Source: a bacterium
GTDB lineage: Bacteria > UBA9089 > CG2-30-40-21 > SBAY01
Assembly (NCBI GenBank): GCA_040757115.1
Contig: JBFLYA010000016.1
Location: forward strand, 1-32,235
Length of the DNA: 32,235 bases
Direction: 5' to 3'
The translations under genes and the position numbers were made by a program. Every line of letters starts with the position of its first letter. Within the stretch, counting starts at the first letter, position 1. Positions 14,740-23,123 of this stretch are shown here, piece after piece. The notes beneath the pieces were generated by a model. It saw only the letters and a program-made list of their open reading frames with translations, ran no database searches and was not told the DNA's origin.

Positions 14740-16878
14740 TTAATTTTGCATTGTTATTTTATCTAACATCTGTTTAACCTCGATATTATTAGGTTCTAAT
14801 TCAATTGCCTTTTTAAATTCTTGAATAGCTTGTTGCTGTTTTCCTGTCCTGTGATAAAGTACACCAAGATTATAATGGGCATTAATACATTTAGGATTTA
14901 ATTTAAGTGCCTTTTGACAATGAATAATAGCTTTCTTATATTCCCCTCTATTTCCATAAATACCTCCTTGGGCACAATAAAGCTCTGCATAATTATTAAA
15001 TATTGCTTTTTCAATTTCTCCTAACGGTTTTCTCCCATTAATCATACCATTATAGATATTCCTATTAATTAAATGATAACTAATAATTTCTTTCCATACC
15101 TCATCCATATTTACACTTTCTTTTAACACCTTATAAAGAATTATTCCAGGTATTAATGAATAATTATTATTAAAAATTTCTAAACTATATGTATAAATAT
15201 GATAATTAGTTATATGATTATCTATGAAATTATTGAATCGTTTTGATGTATCCTTTTCTTGATAAAAATTAAGATTTAAATCGGGATATTTTCTCTTTAG
15301 GAAATCAATATAGTAATCATCACTCATTCCAACATAAATAATAGGTTTTATATCAGGATATTGATTTTCAACATCCTGAATGTAAGCAAGAGGGAAAACT
15401 ACTTTATCAGATCCCCTTTTTAATACCATAATTGCTTTTTCTTTCAATGGTCTCAAAAGATTTGTTATATAATCATAAGTAAGATAATAGTTATTATAAT
15501 TATTAGAATAATAATGAGTAGAAAAAAGAATAATTGGAATAATTAAAAAAGTAAATATAATAGATTTTATGTTCTTCTTCACTAACAATTTTGCTATTTC
15601 TCTAATTCCATATCCACTTAGAATACAAAAAATTAAAAAAGATATGATATAATAATCTCCAATATTTGGAATACGATATTGCGTTCCATAGGATATATTA
15701 GTAATAATTATCAAAGAAAATAAAATAAAAAGTAATTTTCTCCTGAAAAACATAAATAAACCTATTAATCCACTTAAAGTAAGATAAGGAGTAAACTGAT
15801 GCGGAAGAATAGAGATAATATACTTTATTATTTCTTTTATAAAATTTTCTATAGAAAATGGAGTAAGATATCGTAGTTTATACTCTCCTCCACTTATATG
15901 ACTTATAAATCTCTCTACGGTATCTGGTTTACCATAGCAATAAGTAGAATTATCAATTGCTCGAATAGGCAGATATAGGTATAAGAATAATGGCAAAATG
16001 AATAAACAAAGCAACTTGAGAAGTAGTGAGTAGTCAGTAGACAGTAAACAGTAGTAAGGTTTTCGAGTTGGATTTTCTTGCCTCCATTTCTTCCAGTACA
16101 CGGCTATGATAAAGAATATACTCGCTGGAACTAAATAAATTGTTTGCATGTGGTGGGTAAAGGATAAGCCAAGGGTGAAAGCGAAGAGGTAAAGATAGTT
16201 TTGAGTTTTGAGTTTTGAGTTTTGAGTTTTTCCCTCTGTTCTCCATGCTCCACGCTCCGTAGTTACTACTTCTGCCCACTTTAGGAGGATGAAGATTAAG
16301 AGCGTGGCAAACAGAGCATTTAAGGTGTACTTCTCTGCAATTACTGCTTGTTCCCAGAAGGTAATAGCAAAGGCAAGCATTAGTGCTCCAACTATCGCCG
16401 GAATGAGGGATGAGAGATGAGAGATGAATTTATTTTCCTCACTTCTTACTTCCCACTTCCCATTTCCTATTTTTAAGATGATAAAGTAGACCATCACACA
16501 CGCCAAAGAGGCACATAGAGCAGAAGCTAAATTCATCCGATAAGCAATGTTTCCAATCGGTAGAATAGTCATCCACAGTTTCCCCAGCAAACAATACAGC
16601 GGATAACCTGTTGGATGTGGAATACCAAGCACATAAGCCGCTGTTATCATATCCCCTGAATCATGAAATCCAATCGTAGGTGTTAAGGTATGCAGATACA
16701 CTGTCCAGCAGATAAAAAATACCAATATCCCACCTGCATAATCTATCGGACTAAATGCTCTGGGAACAATTGGCTCATCCTTTAGCCTAAGAAACTTTGG
16801 AATTTTAAAGGAAACTCTTCTCTCCTTCTTTTTTTGCCCTTTGGTCTCTTTCTTCTGTCCTGTAAGTTTCTTTCCCAT
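14740..16878 (-). CDS. DUF2723 membrane protein with C-terminal TPRs
   Basis: A 712-residue polytopic inner-membrane protein. The N-terminal region (residues 45-300) matches DUF2723, with the HDSGDMITAAYVLGIPHPTGYPLY segment that resembles the catalytic loop of GT-C glycosyltransferases. Roughly ten or more hydrophobic segments extend to ~450. A soluble region follows, ending in two TPR units (AELYCAQGGIYGNRGEYKKAI and AHYNLGVLYHRTGKQQQAI, ~630-705). It may glycosylate exported proteins such as the adjacent giant protein, which is inference. Several inter-helix loops contain in-frame low-complexity DNA normally seen between genes (around 16019-16060, 16197-16236 and 16401-16470), without breaking the frame. 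Confidence 0.85.
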   Translation of the reverse strand: MGKKLTGQKKETKGQKKKERRVSFKIPKFLRLKDEPIVPRAFSPIDYAGGILVFFICWTVYLHTLTPTIGFHDSGDMITAAYVLGIPHPTGYPLYCLLGKLWMTILPIGNIAYRMNLASALCASLACVMVYFIILKIGNGKWEVRSEENKFISHLSSLIPAIVGALMLAFAITFWEQAVIAEKYTLNALFATLLIFILLKWAEVVTTERGAWRTEGKTQNSKLKTQNYLYLFAFTLGLSFTHHMQTIYLVPASIFFIIAVYWKKWRQENPTRKPYYCLLSTDYSLLLKLLCLFILPLFLYLYLPIRAIDNSTYCYGKPDTVERFISHISGGEYKLRYLTPFSIENFIKEIIKYIISILPHQFTPYLTLSGLIGLFMFFRRKLLFILFSLIIITNISYGTQYRIPNIGDYYIISFLIFCILSGYGIREIAKLLVKKNIKSIIFTFLIIPIILFSTHYYSNNYNNYYLTYDYITNLLRPLKEKAIMVLKRGSDKVVFPLAYIQDVENQYPDIKPIIYVGMSDDYYIDFLKRKYPDLNLNFYQEKDTSKRFNNFIDNHITNYHIYTYSLEIFNNNYSLIPGIILYKVLKESVNMDEVWKEIISYHLINRNIYNGMINGRKPLGEIEKAIFNNYAELYCAQGGIYGNRGEYKKAIIHCQKALKLNPKCINAHYNLGVLYHRTGKQQQAIQEFKKAIELEPNNIEVKQMLDKITMQN

Positions 16879-16989
16879 TTTTTCACCTCATTACTCATCA
16901 ATTATACTTTGCTTTTTCATCTCTGTCAAGACAAAAACCATCTTAAATTGTCAAAGAGCAAAGTTGTAAAGAGGTCTGCATCAAAATTT

Positions 16990-17077
16990 GTAACTGTTCA
17001 CCGCAGAGACACAGAGACGCACAGATATTATTATTCTCCTGGTTTTCTCTGTGTATTTCTGCGTCTCTGCGGTTCAC
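16990..17077. repeat. Inverted-repeat hairpin (GTAACTGTTCACCGCAGAG family)
   Basis: The left arm starts GTAACTGTTCACCGCAGAG at 16990 and the right arm ends GCGTCTCTGCGGTTCAC at 17077. Arms and spacer form a ~80-nt hairpin with the same arm sequence as at 3678 and 4436. It lies between the PorV-like gene and the DUF2723 gene. Confidence 0.75.
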
Positions 17078-17117
17078 TTTCTTATCCCTAATAGTTCCAA
17101 AAACAATTACTCATCCT

Positions 17118-18440
17118 CTAATCCTCAGATTTTTCAAAGGAACCACCCCAAATCCAACCCTGTCTGCCTTTATATACCCCTTCGCTAGTAACTACCACCT
17201 TGTAAAACCCCTTTTTCTCTTCTCCAAGATATTTAACCTGGGTTCCATTATCAAGGGAATATGTCTGCCGACTATTAGGAGTGCCTATTCTCAACCAAAC
17301 CTGGTTACCACCGCTAACACTTTCTTCAGTAACTTTATATCTCTCCCCTTTTATCCATTGCGTGACTTCCTTTGATGGTTTTTTAATCATGTCCCCCTCT
17401 GGAGGGGGTAAGGGGGAGGAACTAGTTTCTTTGGGCAATTCACTTGCCTTTTTCTCTACCTCCTGTTCAGGTAGAGATGTTGTCTTCTCTAGAATTGTTC
17501 GGTTTGATTCTTTAGAAAGTATCTTACTTTCTACAGGCTCACTAATTTTAAATTGCAAGGAGAACCGATGCACATCTCCCATCTGCTCATAAGGTAAAAA
17601 ACTGTAGTCAAGATAAAAGTTTTTCACTCTAAAACCACAGCCTAAACTAATACCATTCCCTACATCATTCTTTGAATTATACCCTGCTCTAACAAATAAA
17701 TTATTAGTGGCTTGATATTCTGTGCCAACTCCAAAATTTATATCATTATCAACTGGTCGATTTATATCTAAGGCTAAGATGACTCGATTATCTAATAATT
17801 TATATCCCAGACCAAGTTTTAAATTTAGGGGTAATTTTTCCTTTTCTTTGATAAATTTAATCCTTGTCCCAAGATTAGATACACAAGCACCAAGTGATAG
17901 ATTATCCTGCTTAAATAATATACCTACATCTACTGCGGCTGAAGAGGAAACCTCTTTTTCTAATTCTTGCTGTATAAACTTAAGAGTAGCTCCAACAGAA
18001 ATTCCATCATTTACTCCCTGAGCATAAGTAACTCCTAACGCAAAATCCCTTGCATCAAAATCTCCTATCACTACATTATTAATATCTCTCCTTTGCATCT
18101 TACTCATTCCCAGGTAACTTAGACTTAAACCCAAAGTCTTATTTCTATAAGGCTCAGCATATGCCAAAAACTCATAATTTACCTCTTCTAGCCAATCAGT
18201 ATGCATCAGAGCAGAAGTCCTTTGTTTAATTTGAGTCAGTCCTGCAGGATTATAATAAATACTATTAACATCATCTGCCACGGCACAAAATGCCTCACCC
18301 ATAGCAGATGCCCTTGGGCTTATGCCTATCTTTAAAAAATTAGCCCCTGCCTCACCGGCTTTACTACTTATGGCCAAAGCAGGGTGCGGTAATAATATCA
18401 CTCCTATACCTACTATTAAAATTAATCTTCTCTTTAACAT
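17118..18440 (-). CDS. PorV/UPF0164-type outer-membrane barrel with SH3-like tail
   Basis: A 440-residue exported protein. A signal peptide (1-23, ending ALA) precedes the family hallmark ANFLKIGISPRASAMGEAF…NSIYYNPAGL, followed by alternating beta strands typical of the FadL/PorV-like barrel to ~305. A low-complexity linker (~310-365) leads to an SH3-like domain (KGERYKVTEESVSGGNQVWLRI … GRQGWIWGGSFE) that may touch peptidoglycan. In type IX secretion PorV carries cargo with C-terminal sorting domains, so pairing with the giant FlgD-tailed protein downstream is plausible but inferred. The linker includes sequence read from a CCCCCTCTGGAGGGGG repeat (17393-17418). AGGAGG precedes the ATG. Confidence 0.8.
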   Translation of the reverse strand: MLKRRLILIVGIGVILLPHPALAISSKAGEAGANFLKIGISPRASAMGEAFCAVADDVNSIYYNPAGLTQIKQRTSALMHTDWLEEVNYEFLAYAEPYRNKTLGLSLSYLGMSKMQRRDINNVVIGDFDARDFALGVTYAQGVNDGISVGATLKFIQQELEKEVSSSAAVDVGILFKQDNLSLGACVSNLGTRIKFIKEKEKLPLNLKLGLGYKLLDNRVILALDINRPVDNDINFGVGTEYQATNNLFVRAGYNSKNDVGNGISLGCGFRVKNFYLDYSFLPYEQMGDVHRFSLQFKISEPVESKILSKESNRTILEKTTSLPEQEVEKKASELPKETSSSPLPPPEGDMIKKPSKEVTQWIKGERYKVTEESVSGGNQVWLRIGTPNSRQTYSLDNGTQVKYLGEEKKGFYKVVVTSEGVYKGRQGWIWGGSFEKSED

Positions 18441-18481
18441 ACCTTATACCTCCTAAAGTTTTTTCAACAGGTTGGATGATT

Positions 18482-19678
18482 CTATACTCCCACTCTGTGG
18501 CAAATCATATTTTGATATTTCGCCTCTGTTGGCAGTAAGGCGAAGAATTTCAACCCAAGAATATATAAGATGCCAATAATGGCTACGATTCCGAGTGCTT
18601 GAGTGATTTCTGGCAAACTGATAAAATAACTTCCAATTGTCCCATCCCCAAAAGGACTACTTACTTCATAGCCAGGAAATAGTTCTGACGGAAGCACCTG
18701 ACCAGGAATAACAATAATAAATCTTTCGCAGAAAACACCCGATACAACCAGTGCTGAAGCAAAAACTATCCAACCAATAGATTTTTTAATAAAAAGTATA
18801 ATGACTGGCACAATAGAACCCATCAGTATCAGCCCAATCCAGAAAATCAGACAATATTCATTGCCACTAAATAAAAGGAAATGCGTTGCTTCATAGCTTG
18901 CGGGTGAATAAAGTCGGGTTAAATTCTCAACCGCAAGAAAATATAAAACAACAAGGATAAACGAAACCAATAGTCGGCTTAGACCTATAATTAGTTGCGG
19001 GTCCAAAAAGCGTCTGGTAACCTTAAAGGTTAGCACTAATAGAATGATAATTAAACCCGTTCCTGAAGATAAAGCCGCGGCAACGAAACTCGGTGGTGTT
19101 AGTGGTGAATGGTATAATTCTCTGCCACTGGTAAAACCAAAAATCCCGCCCGTGCCACTATGCACACCAATTGCCCAGACTACGGCTAAAACCCCAATTA
19201 CTTTAACCAATTTCTCCTTTTCGGTAATCATTGCCCAGAGATAAACAATACAAATCAAGATATAAGTTGAATATAGAAAGCCATTCCAGGAAAAGATAGA
19301 TTTTGGATTAAGGTAGAAAAATGCCAGCATAATTCTTTCTGGCCGACCTAAATCAAGTCCAAGGGATAAAAGTGCTCCAACAAGCAACAAAGCGGCTAAA
19401 TAAGCGGCTACACGGGCAAATCCTTTATATTCGGTTTTACCAAACACCGATGATAAAGATGACAGAACTAATGAACCCGCACTTAACCCAATAAAATAAA
19501 TAGTAAGAATAATTGGCAGTCCCCAGGGAACCTGATTATTCATTCCGGTGAGATAATGTCCTCTGGTGAACATTAGATAGGAAGAATATAGTCCAGCGAT
19601 AGCCAGGATGCTAAGGATTCCTAATAAAAGATACTGACCGGTTGATTTTCCTTCAATTTTGGTATAATATACTTTCAT
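18482..19678 (-). CDS. dsrP: DsrP, NrfD-type membrane subunit
   Basis: A 398-residue integral membrane protein with about ten hydrophobic helices, of the NrfD/PsrC family. It starts near YLLLGILSILAIAGLYSSYLMF and includes the conserved NQVPWGLPIILTIYFIGLSAGSLVLSS segment and the DLGRPERIMLAFFYLNPKS motif. In the DsrMKJOP complex it exchanges quinol electrons with DsrO. It is the last dsr gene of this block, 13 bp after dsrO. A surface-protein gene follows, instead of the dsrN or other dsr genes found in many species. Confidence 0.95.
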   Translation of the reverse strand: MKVYYTKIEGKSTGQYLLLGILSILAIAGLYSSYLMFTRGHYLTGMNNQVPWGLPIILTIYFIGLSAGSLVLSSLSSVFGKTEYKGFARVAAYLAALLLVGALLSLGLDLGRPERIMLAFFYLNPKSIFSWNGFLYSTYILICIVYLWAMITEKEKLVKVIGVLAVVWAIGVHSGTGGIFGFTSGRELYHSPLTPPSFVAAALSSGTGLIIILLVLTFKVTRRFLDPQLIIGLSRLLVSFILVVLYFLAVENLTRLYSPASYEATHFLLFSGNEYCLIFWIGLILMGSIVPVIILFIKKSIGWIVFASALVVSGVFCERFIIVIPGQVLPSELFPGYEVSSPFGDGTIGSYFISLPEITQALGIVAIIGILYILGLKFFALLPTEAKYQNMICHRVGV

Positions 19679-19690
19679 TCGTTACCTACC

Positions 19691-20389
19691 TTATAATCCT
19701 AAATAATACACCTTTGGTTTTGAGCCTAAATCCGGGCGAATTGGGTGTGCTTTACCGCTTGCGACTAATTTAGCCACTTCACTGTTTGGGTCATTTAAGT
19801 TACCAAAAAACATCGCTTTGTTTGGGCAGGATACTACACAAACTGGCATCTCCCCGTTATCTACACGGCTCACACAAAAGTCGCATTTTTCCACTACCCC
19901 ATGTTGTCGTTTTGGGGAATCAGAATTAGTATATCCTTCTTGATGTTTAAACACAAAAGACCTGGATTTATACGGACAGACAATCATACAGTATCGACAA
20001 CCAATGCACCGGTGCTCATCAATTAACACAATGCCATCTTCGCGTTTAAAAGATGCCTTAACCAGGCAGACCTTAACGCAAAACGGGTCTTCACAATGAT
20101 TGCATAATAAAGGAACAGGTTGAGATTTGGCGTCTGGCACCTTTGGTGTTACACTGGCGACTCGAATCCAATAATTATCCAAAGACACATTATTTTCTTT
20201 TCGGCAAGCATCCATACACACAGTACAGCCTTCAACGCATTTGGTAACATCAATCACCATTCCCCATTTATTTTTTGCACTGGCTTTAATATCCTTTGCT
20301 AATAGAGAAGAGACCAATTGCGGTAATGGTCCCATTGCAGTTCCTATAGCTAACCCGCCGCCTATTTTGAGAAATGTCCGTCTATCCAT
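19691..20389 (-). CDS. dsrO: DsrO, Tat-exported periplasmic iron-sulfur subunit
   Basis: A 232-residue electron-transfer protein. The N-terminus MDRRTFLKIGGGLAIG is a twin-arginine signal. Four cysteine clusters follow in the usual DMSO-reductase-B pattern: CVEGCTVCMDAC near 51, CNHCEDPFCVKVC near 96, CIGCRYCMIVCP near 128, and CDFC…CVVSCP near 170-190. It should pass electrons between DsrP and the triheme DsrJ on the outer face of the membrane. Its ATG lies directly after a repeat block (20398-20440) that also occurs near 25651. Confidence 0.95.
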   Translation of the reverse strand: MDRRTFLKIGGGLAIGTAMGPLPQLVSSLLAKDIKASAKNKWGMVIDVTKCVEGCTVCMDACRKENNVSLDNYWIRVASVTPKVPDAKSQPVPLLCNHCEDPFCVKVCLVKASFKREDGIVLIDEHRCIGCRYCMIVCPYKSRSFVFKHQEGYTNSDSPKRQHGVVEKCDFCVSRVDNGEMPVCVVSCPNKAMFFGNLNDPNSEVAKLVASGKAHPIRPDLGSKPKVYYLGL

Positions 20390-20397
20390 TTATCTCT

Positions 20398-20602
20398 CCT
20401 GAAAATCGGGACTCGGGACTCGGGGTTCGGGACTCGGGAAGGCTGGTAGCCGCACGACCCATGCTCTGCATGGGTACCCCGAGCCTGCGTTGCTCGACTT
20501 CAGCATCCCCGCCCGCATCCTTTCTTTATTTTTTATCTTCCTTTGTGCCCACTCACCGTGGACATGTTCGTTTCTCCTGTCTCCTGTCTGTATCCTCCCT
20601 CT
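20398..20602. repeat. Repeat block in the dsrO-dsrJ gap
   Basis: The CGGGACTCGGGACTCGGGG sequence (about 20406-20424) recurs at 25664-25682. Further left are a GC-rich palindrome (around 20457-20477, GACCCATGC…GCATGGGT) and a REP-like hairpin at 20535-20580. No gene is seen. Confidence 0.6.
20535..20580 (-). repeat. REP-like hairpin, diverged copy
   Basis: On the minus strand it reads AGGAGAAACG, then an ATG at the base of a short stem-loop, then CACAAAGGAAGAT. It is a diverged member of the family best seen at 25611-25950. Confidence 0.55.
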
Positions 20603-20995
20603 CTACTCTCTACTCTCCGTAATATGGCAATTCCAGCAATTCGGTTGGACATCAACATAATTATGACATCTATCACAAAAATCTGCTTTATTAGAATGAC
20701 ATTTCATACAGGTTTTCTGAAGACTTTTTTCGTATCTGACGCCATCAATAATTCCGACCTCTCTATTGCCCTGACGAATGACCGCCTCCCTCCATTCGTG
20801 AAGCAATTTCATATGTTCAGTCCTCATTACATCTTTTGGCTTGACACACTCTTTTTTAGACATTTTATTGATAACAGGCGTGTCAAGACCTGGTTCAGGA
20901 TTAGAAGATGCCTTCACCAGATTATAGAAGAATGGAAAACTTATTAATCCCACAAAAATAATCAAACCAGGAATTATTTTGCCTTTATCATACAT
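20603..20995 (-). CDS. dsrJ: DsrJ, triheme cytochrome c
   Basis: A 130-residue periplasmic cytochrome anchored by an N-terminal helix (residues 8-28). Three CxxCH heme sites are at 96-100 (CMKCH), 107-111 (CDRCH) and 120-124 (CWNCH), the family's exact number. Cys50 (KKECVKP) is a candidate for the unusual cysteine ligand known for one DsrJ heme. The C-terminus ESRE and the TAG stop are read from a GTAGAGA repeat (20603-20620), so the original 3' end was probably replaced by that repeat. Upstream, 418 bp of repeat DNA separates it from dsrK, an unusual break in dsrMKJOP. Confidence 0.95.
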   Translation of the reverse strand: MYDKGKIIPGLIIFVGLISFPFFYNLVKASSNPEPGLDTPVINKMSKKECVKPKDVMRTEHMKLLHEWREAVIRQGNREVGIIDGVRYEKSLQKTCMKCHSNKADFCDRCHNYVDVQPNCWNCHITESRE

Positions 20996-21098
20996 CTTTA
21001 TACTCCTATGTTATTCAACTATAAGACTTCTGTAAAACTAAGAAACTGTAGTTTTTAAGCGGGTATTTAAAACCTTTATTTTTATCAATTTCCTCCAA

Positions 21099-21370
21099 AA
21101 TTCAAAATGCAAAAAGCAAATATAAAAATTACATATCAAAATGTAAAATTATCTCTTTCCTTTCAGCGTTAAAATACTTGAAGCAAAGATATTACCACAT
21201 TCCTCCAACTTTTTGAGAAACACTATTCTTTGGCAACTTATCGATGAATTCTATAAGTCGCAGAGTATAGTTATCCACTCTTTTCTTGAAGTCCTTTTTG
21301 AAATTTGATTTGTAATTTTGCATTTTGATATTTATATTTGATATTTAATATTTGATATTTAATATTTATT
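21099..21370. mobile_element. AT-rich inverted-repeat element with four-helix-bundle remnant
   Basis: The left part (21099-21150) is rich in CAAAATG and ATATCAAAAT motifs. The right part (about 21299-21350) is its inverse (GATTTGTAATTTTGCATTTTGATAT). The related element at 30905-31036 has the same arms but no gene between them. A decayed four-helix-bundle gene lies in the middle. Confidence 0.65.
21150..21299 (-). pseudogene. Four-helix-bundle remnant
   Basis: The minus-strand translation reads KKDFKKRVDNYTLRLIEFID then KLPKNSVSQK, the first helix and loop of four-helix-bundle proteins (typically FIDKLP-N-VS--). The frame then shifts and ends within 20 residues (KLEECGNIFASSILTLK). Only the N-terminal ~45 residues survive. 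Confidence 0.75.
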
Positions 21371-21413
21371 TGTTGTCTCCCCCCAATCCTATTTTGCAGA
21401 ACCCTATCCTATG

Positions 21414-23021
21414 TTATTTAGCTATATTTGGCAGTTCTTCACCCCGCAAATTAGTGGTTCTTTCCTTTTCTCCTTTCATCACGAGTGCATTTGCCACTAA
21501 CTCAGTCACACCTGTTACATCCACACCCGGCACCCAGTAATTCATCAAAGGAGGCAGTGCGGCGCGGTCAATGGCACAGATACAGGCAAGCATATTTACG
21601 CCATATTGCTCCTGAACATACTTGACAGCCATTGCCCTGGGTAATCCACCCCTAAGCCGCAATTCCATATTCTCAGAGGCATTCAACCCTGAACCACTGC
21701 CACAACAAAATGTCTTTTCCCGAATGGTATCTTCAGGCATTTCATAGAAATGGGGACAGACATTTTTTATAATATAGCGTGGTTCTTCAAACATTCCCAT
21801 CCCGCGGGCAACATTACAGGAATCATGAAAGGTTACTTTTAAATGGTCATTTCGTTTTGGGTTAAGGTTAAGTTTTCCATGTTTAATTAAATCAGCGGTA
21901 AATTCTGAAATATGAATCATTTTTGTTGATTTGGCATTCTCAAATTTCGTGCCCGTGATGGGTGAAATAGGCACTTCAAGGAAATCTGCAGGTCCGTTCC
22001 AGGTATCCATATACTGATTTATCACTCGCCACATATGACCGCATTCGCCACCAATAATCCACTTAACACCTAACCTTTTTGCCTCAGCGTATATTTTAGT
22101 ATTAAGTCGTTTTGCCAGTTCCATCGAGGTAAAAAATCCAAAATTCCCACCTTCAGAGGCATAAGTGCTCCAGGTGTAATCGAGTCCGAGTTCGTGGAAT
22201 AGTATCAAATAGCCCATACAGGTATAGGTGCCCGGGTCAGCAAACAGGTCACCTGACGGTGTAACAAAGAGTATTTCTGCTCCTTTTCTATTGAAGGTTG
22301 GCGATACCCGCACACCTGTTTTTTCTTCTATTTCATCAAGCAGGAAATCAATGGAGTTTTTAATCGTATGCGGTTCAAGGCCTAAGTGATTTCCTTTCAT
22401 ATAACAGTTTGCGGCTGGACCGGCAATCCATTCTATATTTAACCCCAAAAGATTGAGCAGTTCGCGGGCAATCATCGTAATTTCAGCAGTATCAATGCCG
22501 TAGGGACAAAAAACAGAACAGCGGCGGCATTCAGAGCATTGATAGAAATAATACCACCATTCTTTGAGCACATCAAGAGTAAGTTTTCGCCCACCGGCTA
22601 ACTTTCCCAGTACCTTTCCTATATTTTTAAAATTTCCTCGATAAACTGACCGAAGTAATTCTGCTCGTAATACTGGCATATTTTTCGGGTCGCCTGTGCC
22701 AAGAAAATAATGACATTTATCCGCACAAGCACCACAGCGGACACAAATATCCATAAAAATCTTAAAAGACCGATATTTTTTCAGTCGCTCAGCCATCCCT
22801 TCTAAAACTATCTCCTGCCAGTTATGAGGAAGTTTCCAGTCCTCATCAAGCACAGACCATGTTCTTGGATTTGGGAAATCTACGGTTTGCAGGCTTTTCT
22901 CCTTTGCCCCATAGCAGAACATCCCTTCCTTCCTTTCAACCGGGAGATTCATCCATGATTTTTGTGGAGGTTTATAATTTATTTGAGATATTATTTCTTG
23001 AGGTTTTGGTTCTTTAGCCAT
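21414..23021 (-). CDS. dsrK: DsrK, cytoplasmic HdrD-like catalytic subunit
   Basis: A 535-residue iron-sulfur protein when started at the ATG at 23021, which has AAGGAG five bases upstream. The longer start at 23051 lies in the GCCACAGAG repeat. Two 4Fe-4S motifs are seen: CVRCGACADKCHYFLGTGDP near 92 and CSECRRCSVFCPYGID near 165. The C-terminal CCG-type region (DSCNVARGMGMFEEPRY near 405, FCCGSGSGLNASE near 440) matches the noncubane cluster site of heterodisulfide reductases. It is proposed to reduce the DsrC trisulfide, with electrons from DsrM. Confidence 0.95.
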   Translation of the reverse strand: MAKEPKPQEIISQINYKPPQKSWMNLPVERKEGMFCYGAKEKSLQTVDFPNPRTWSVLDEDWKLPHNWQEIVLEGMAERLKKYRSFKIFMDICVRCGACADKCHYFLGTGDPKNMPVLRAELLRSVYRGNFKNIGKVLGKLAGGRKLTLDVLKEWWYYFYQCSECRRCSVFCPYGIDTAEITMIARELLNLLGLNIEWIAGPAANCYMKGNHLGLEPHTIKNSIDFLLDEIEEKTGVRVSPTFNRKGAEILFVTPSGDLFADPGTYTCMGYLILFHELGLDYTWSTYASEGGNFGFFTSMELAKRLNTKIYAEAKRLGVKWIIGGECGHMWRVINQYMDTWNGPADFLEVPISPITGTKFENAKSTKMIHISEFTADLIKHGKLNLNPKRNDHLKVTFHDSCNVARGMGMFEEPRYIIKNVCPHFYEMPEDTIREKTFCCGSGSGLNASENMELRLRGGLPRAMAVKYVQEQYGVNMLACICAIDRAALPPLMNYWVPGVDVTGVTELVANALVMKGEKERTTNLRGEELPNIAK

Positions 23022-23046
23022 ATTCACTCCTTTTGGAAGTATTTTT

Positions 23047-23123
23047 GCCACAGAGGCACAGAGTGCACAGAGGATTATTTATTTTCTATTATTTTCTCTC
23101 TGTGTCCTCTGTGTCTCTGTGGC
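23047..23123. repeat. Compact GCCACAGAG hairpin between dsrM and dsrK
   Basis: A 77-bp near-perfect inverted repeat: GCCACAGAGGCACAGAGTGC on the left and CCTCTGTGTCTCTGTGGC on the right, with an AT-rich loop. It is the undivided form of the element at 256-678. Its edge overlaps the dsrM TAG stop. In mRNA it would make a long stem directly after the dsrM stop and before the dsrK ribosome site. Confidence 0.85.
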
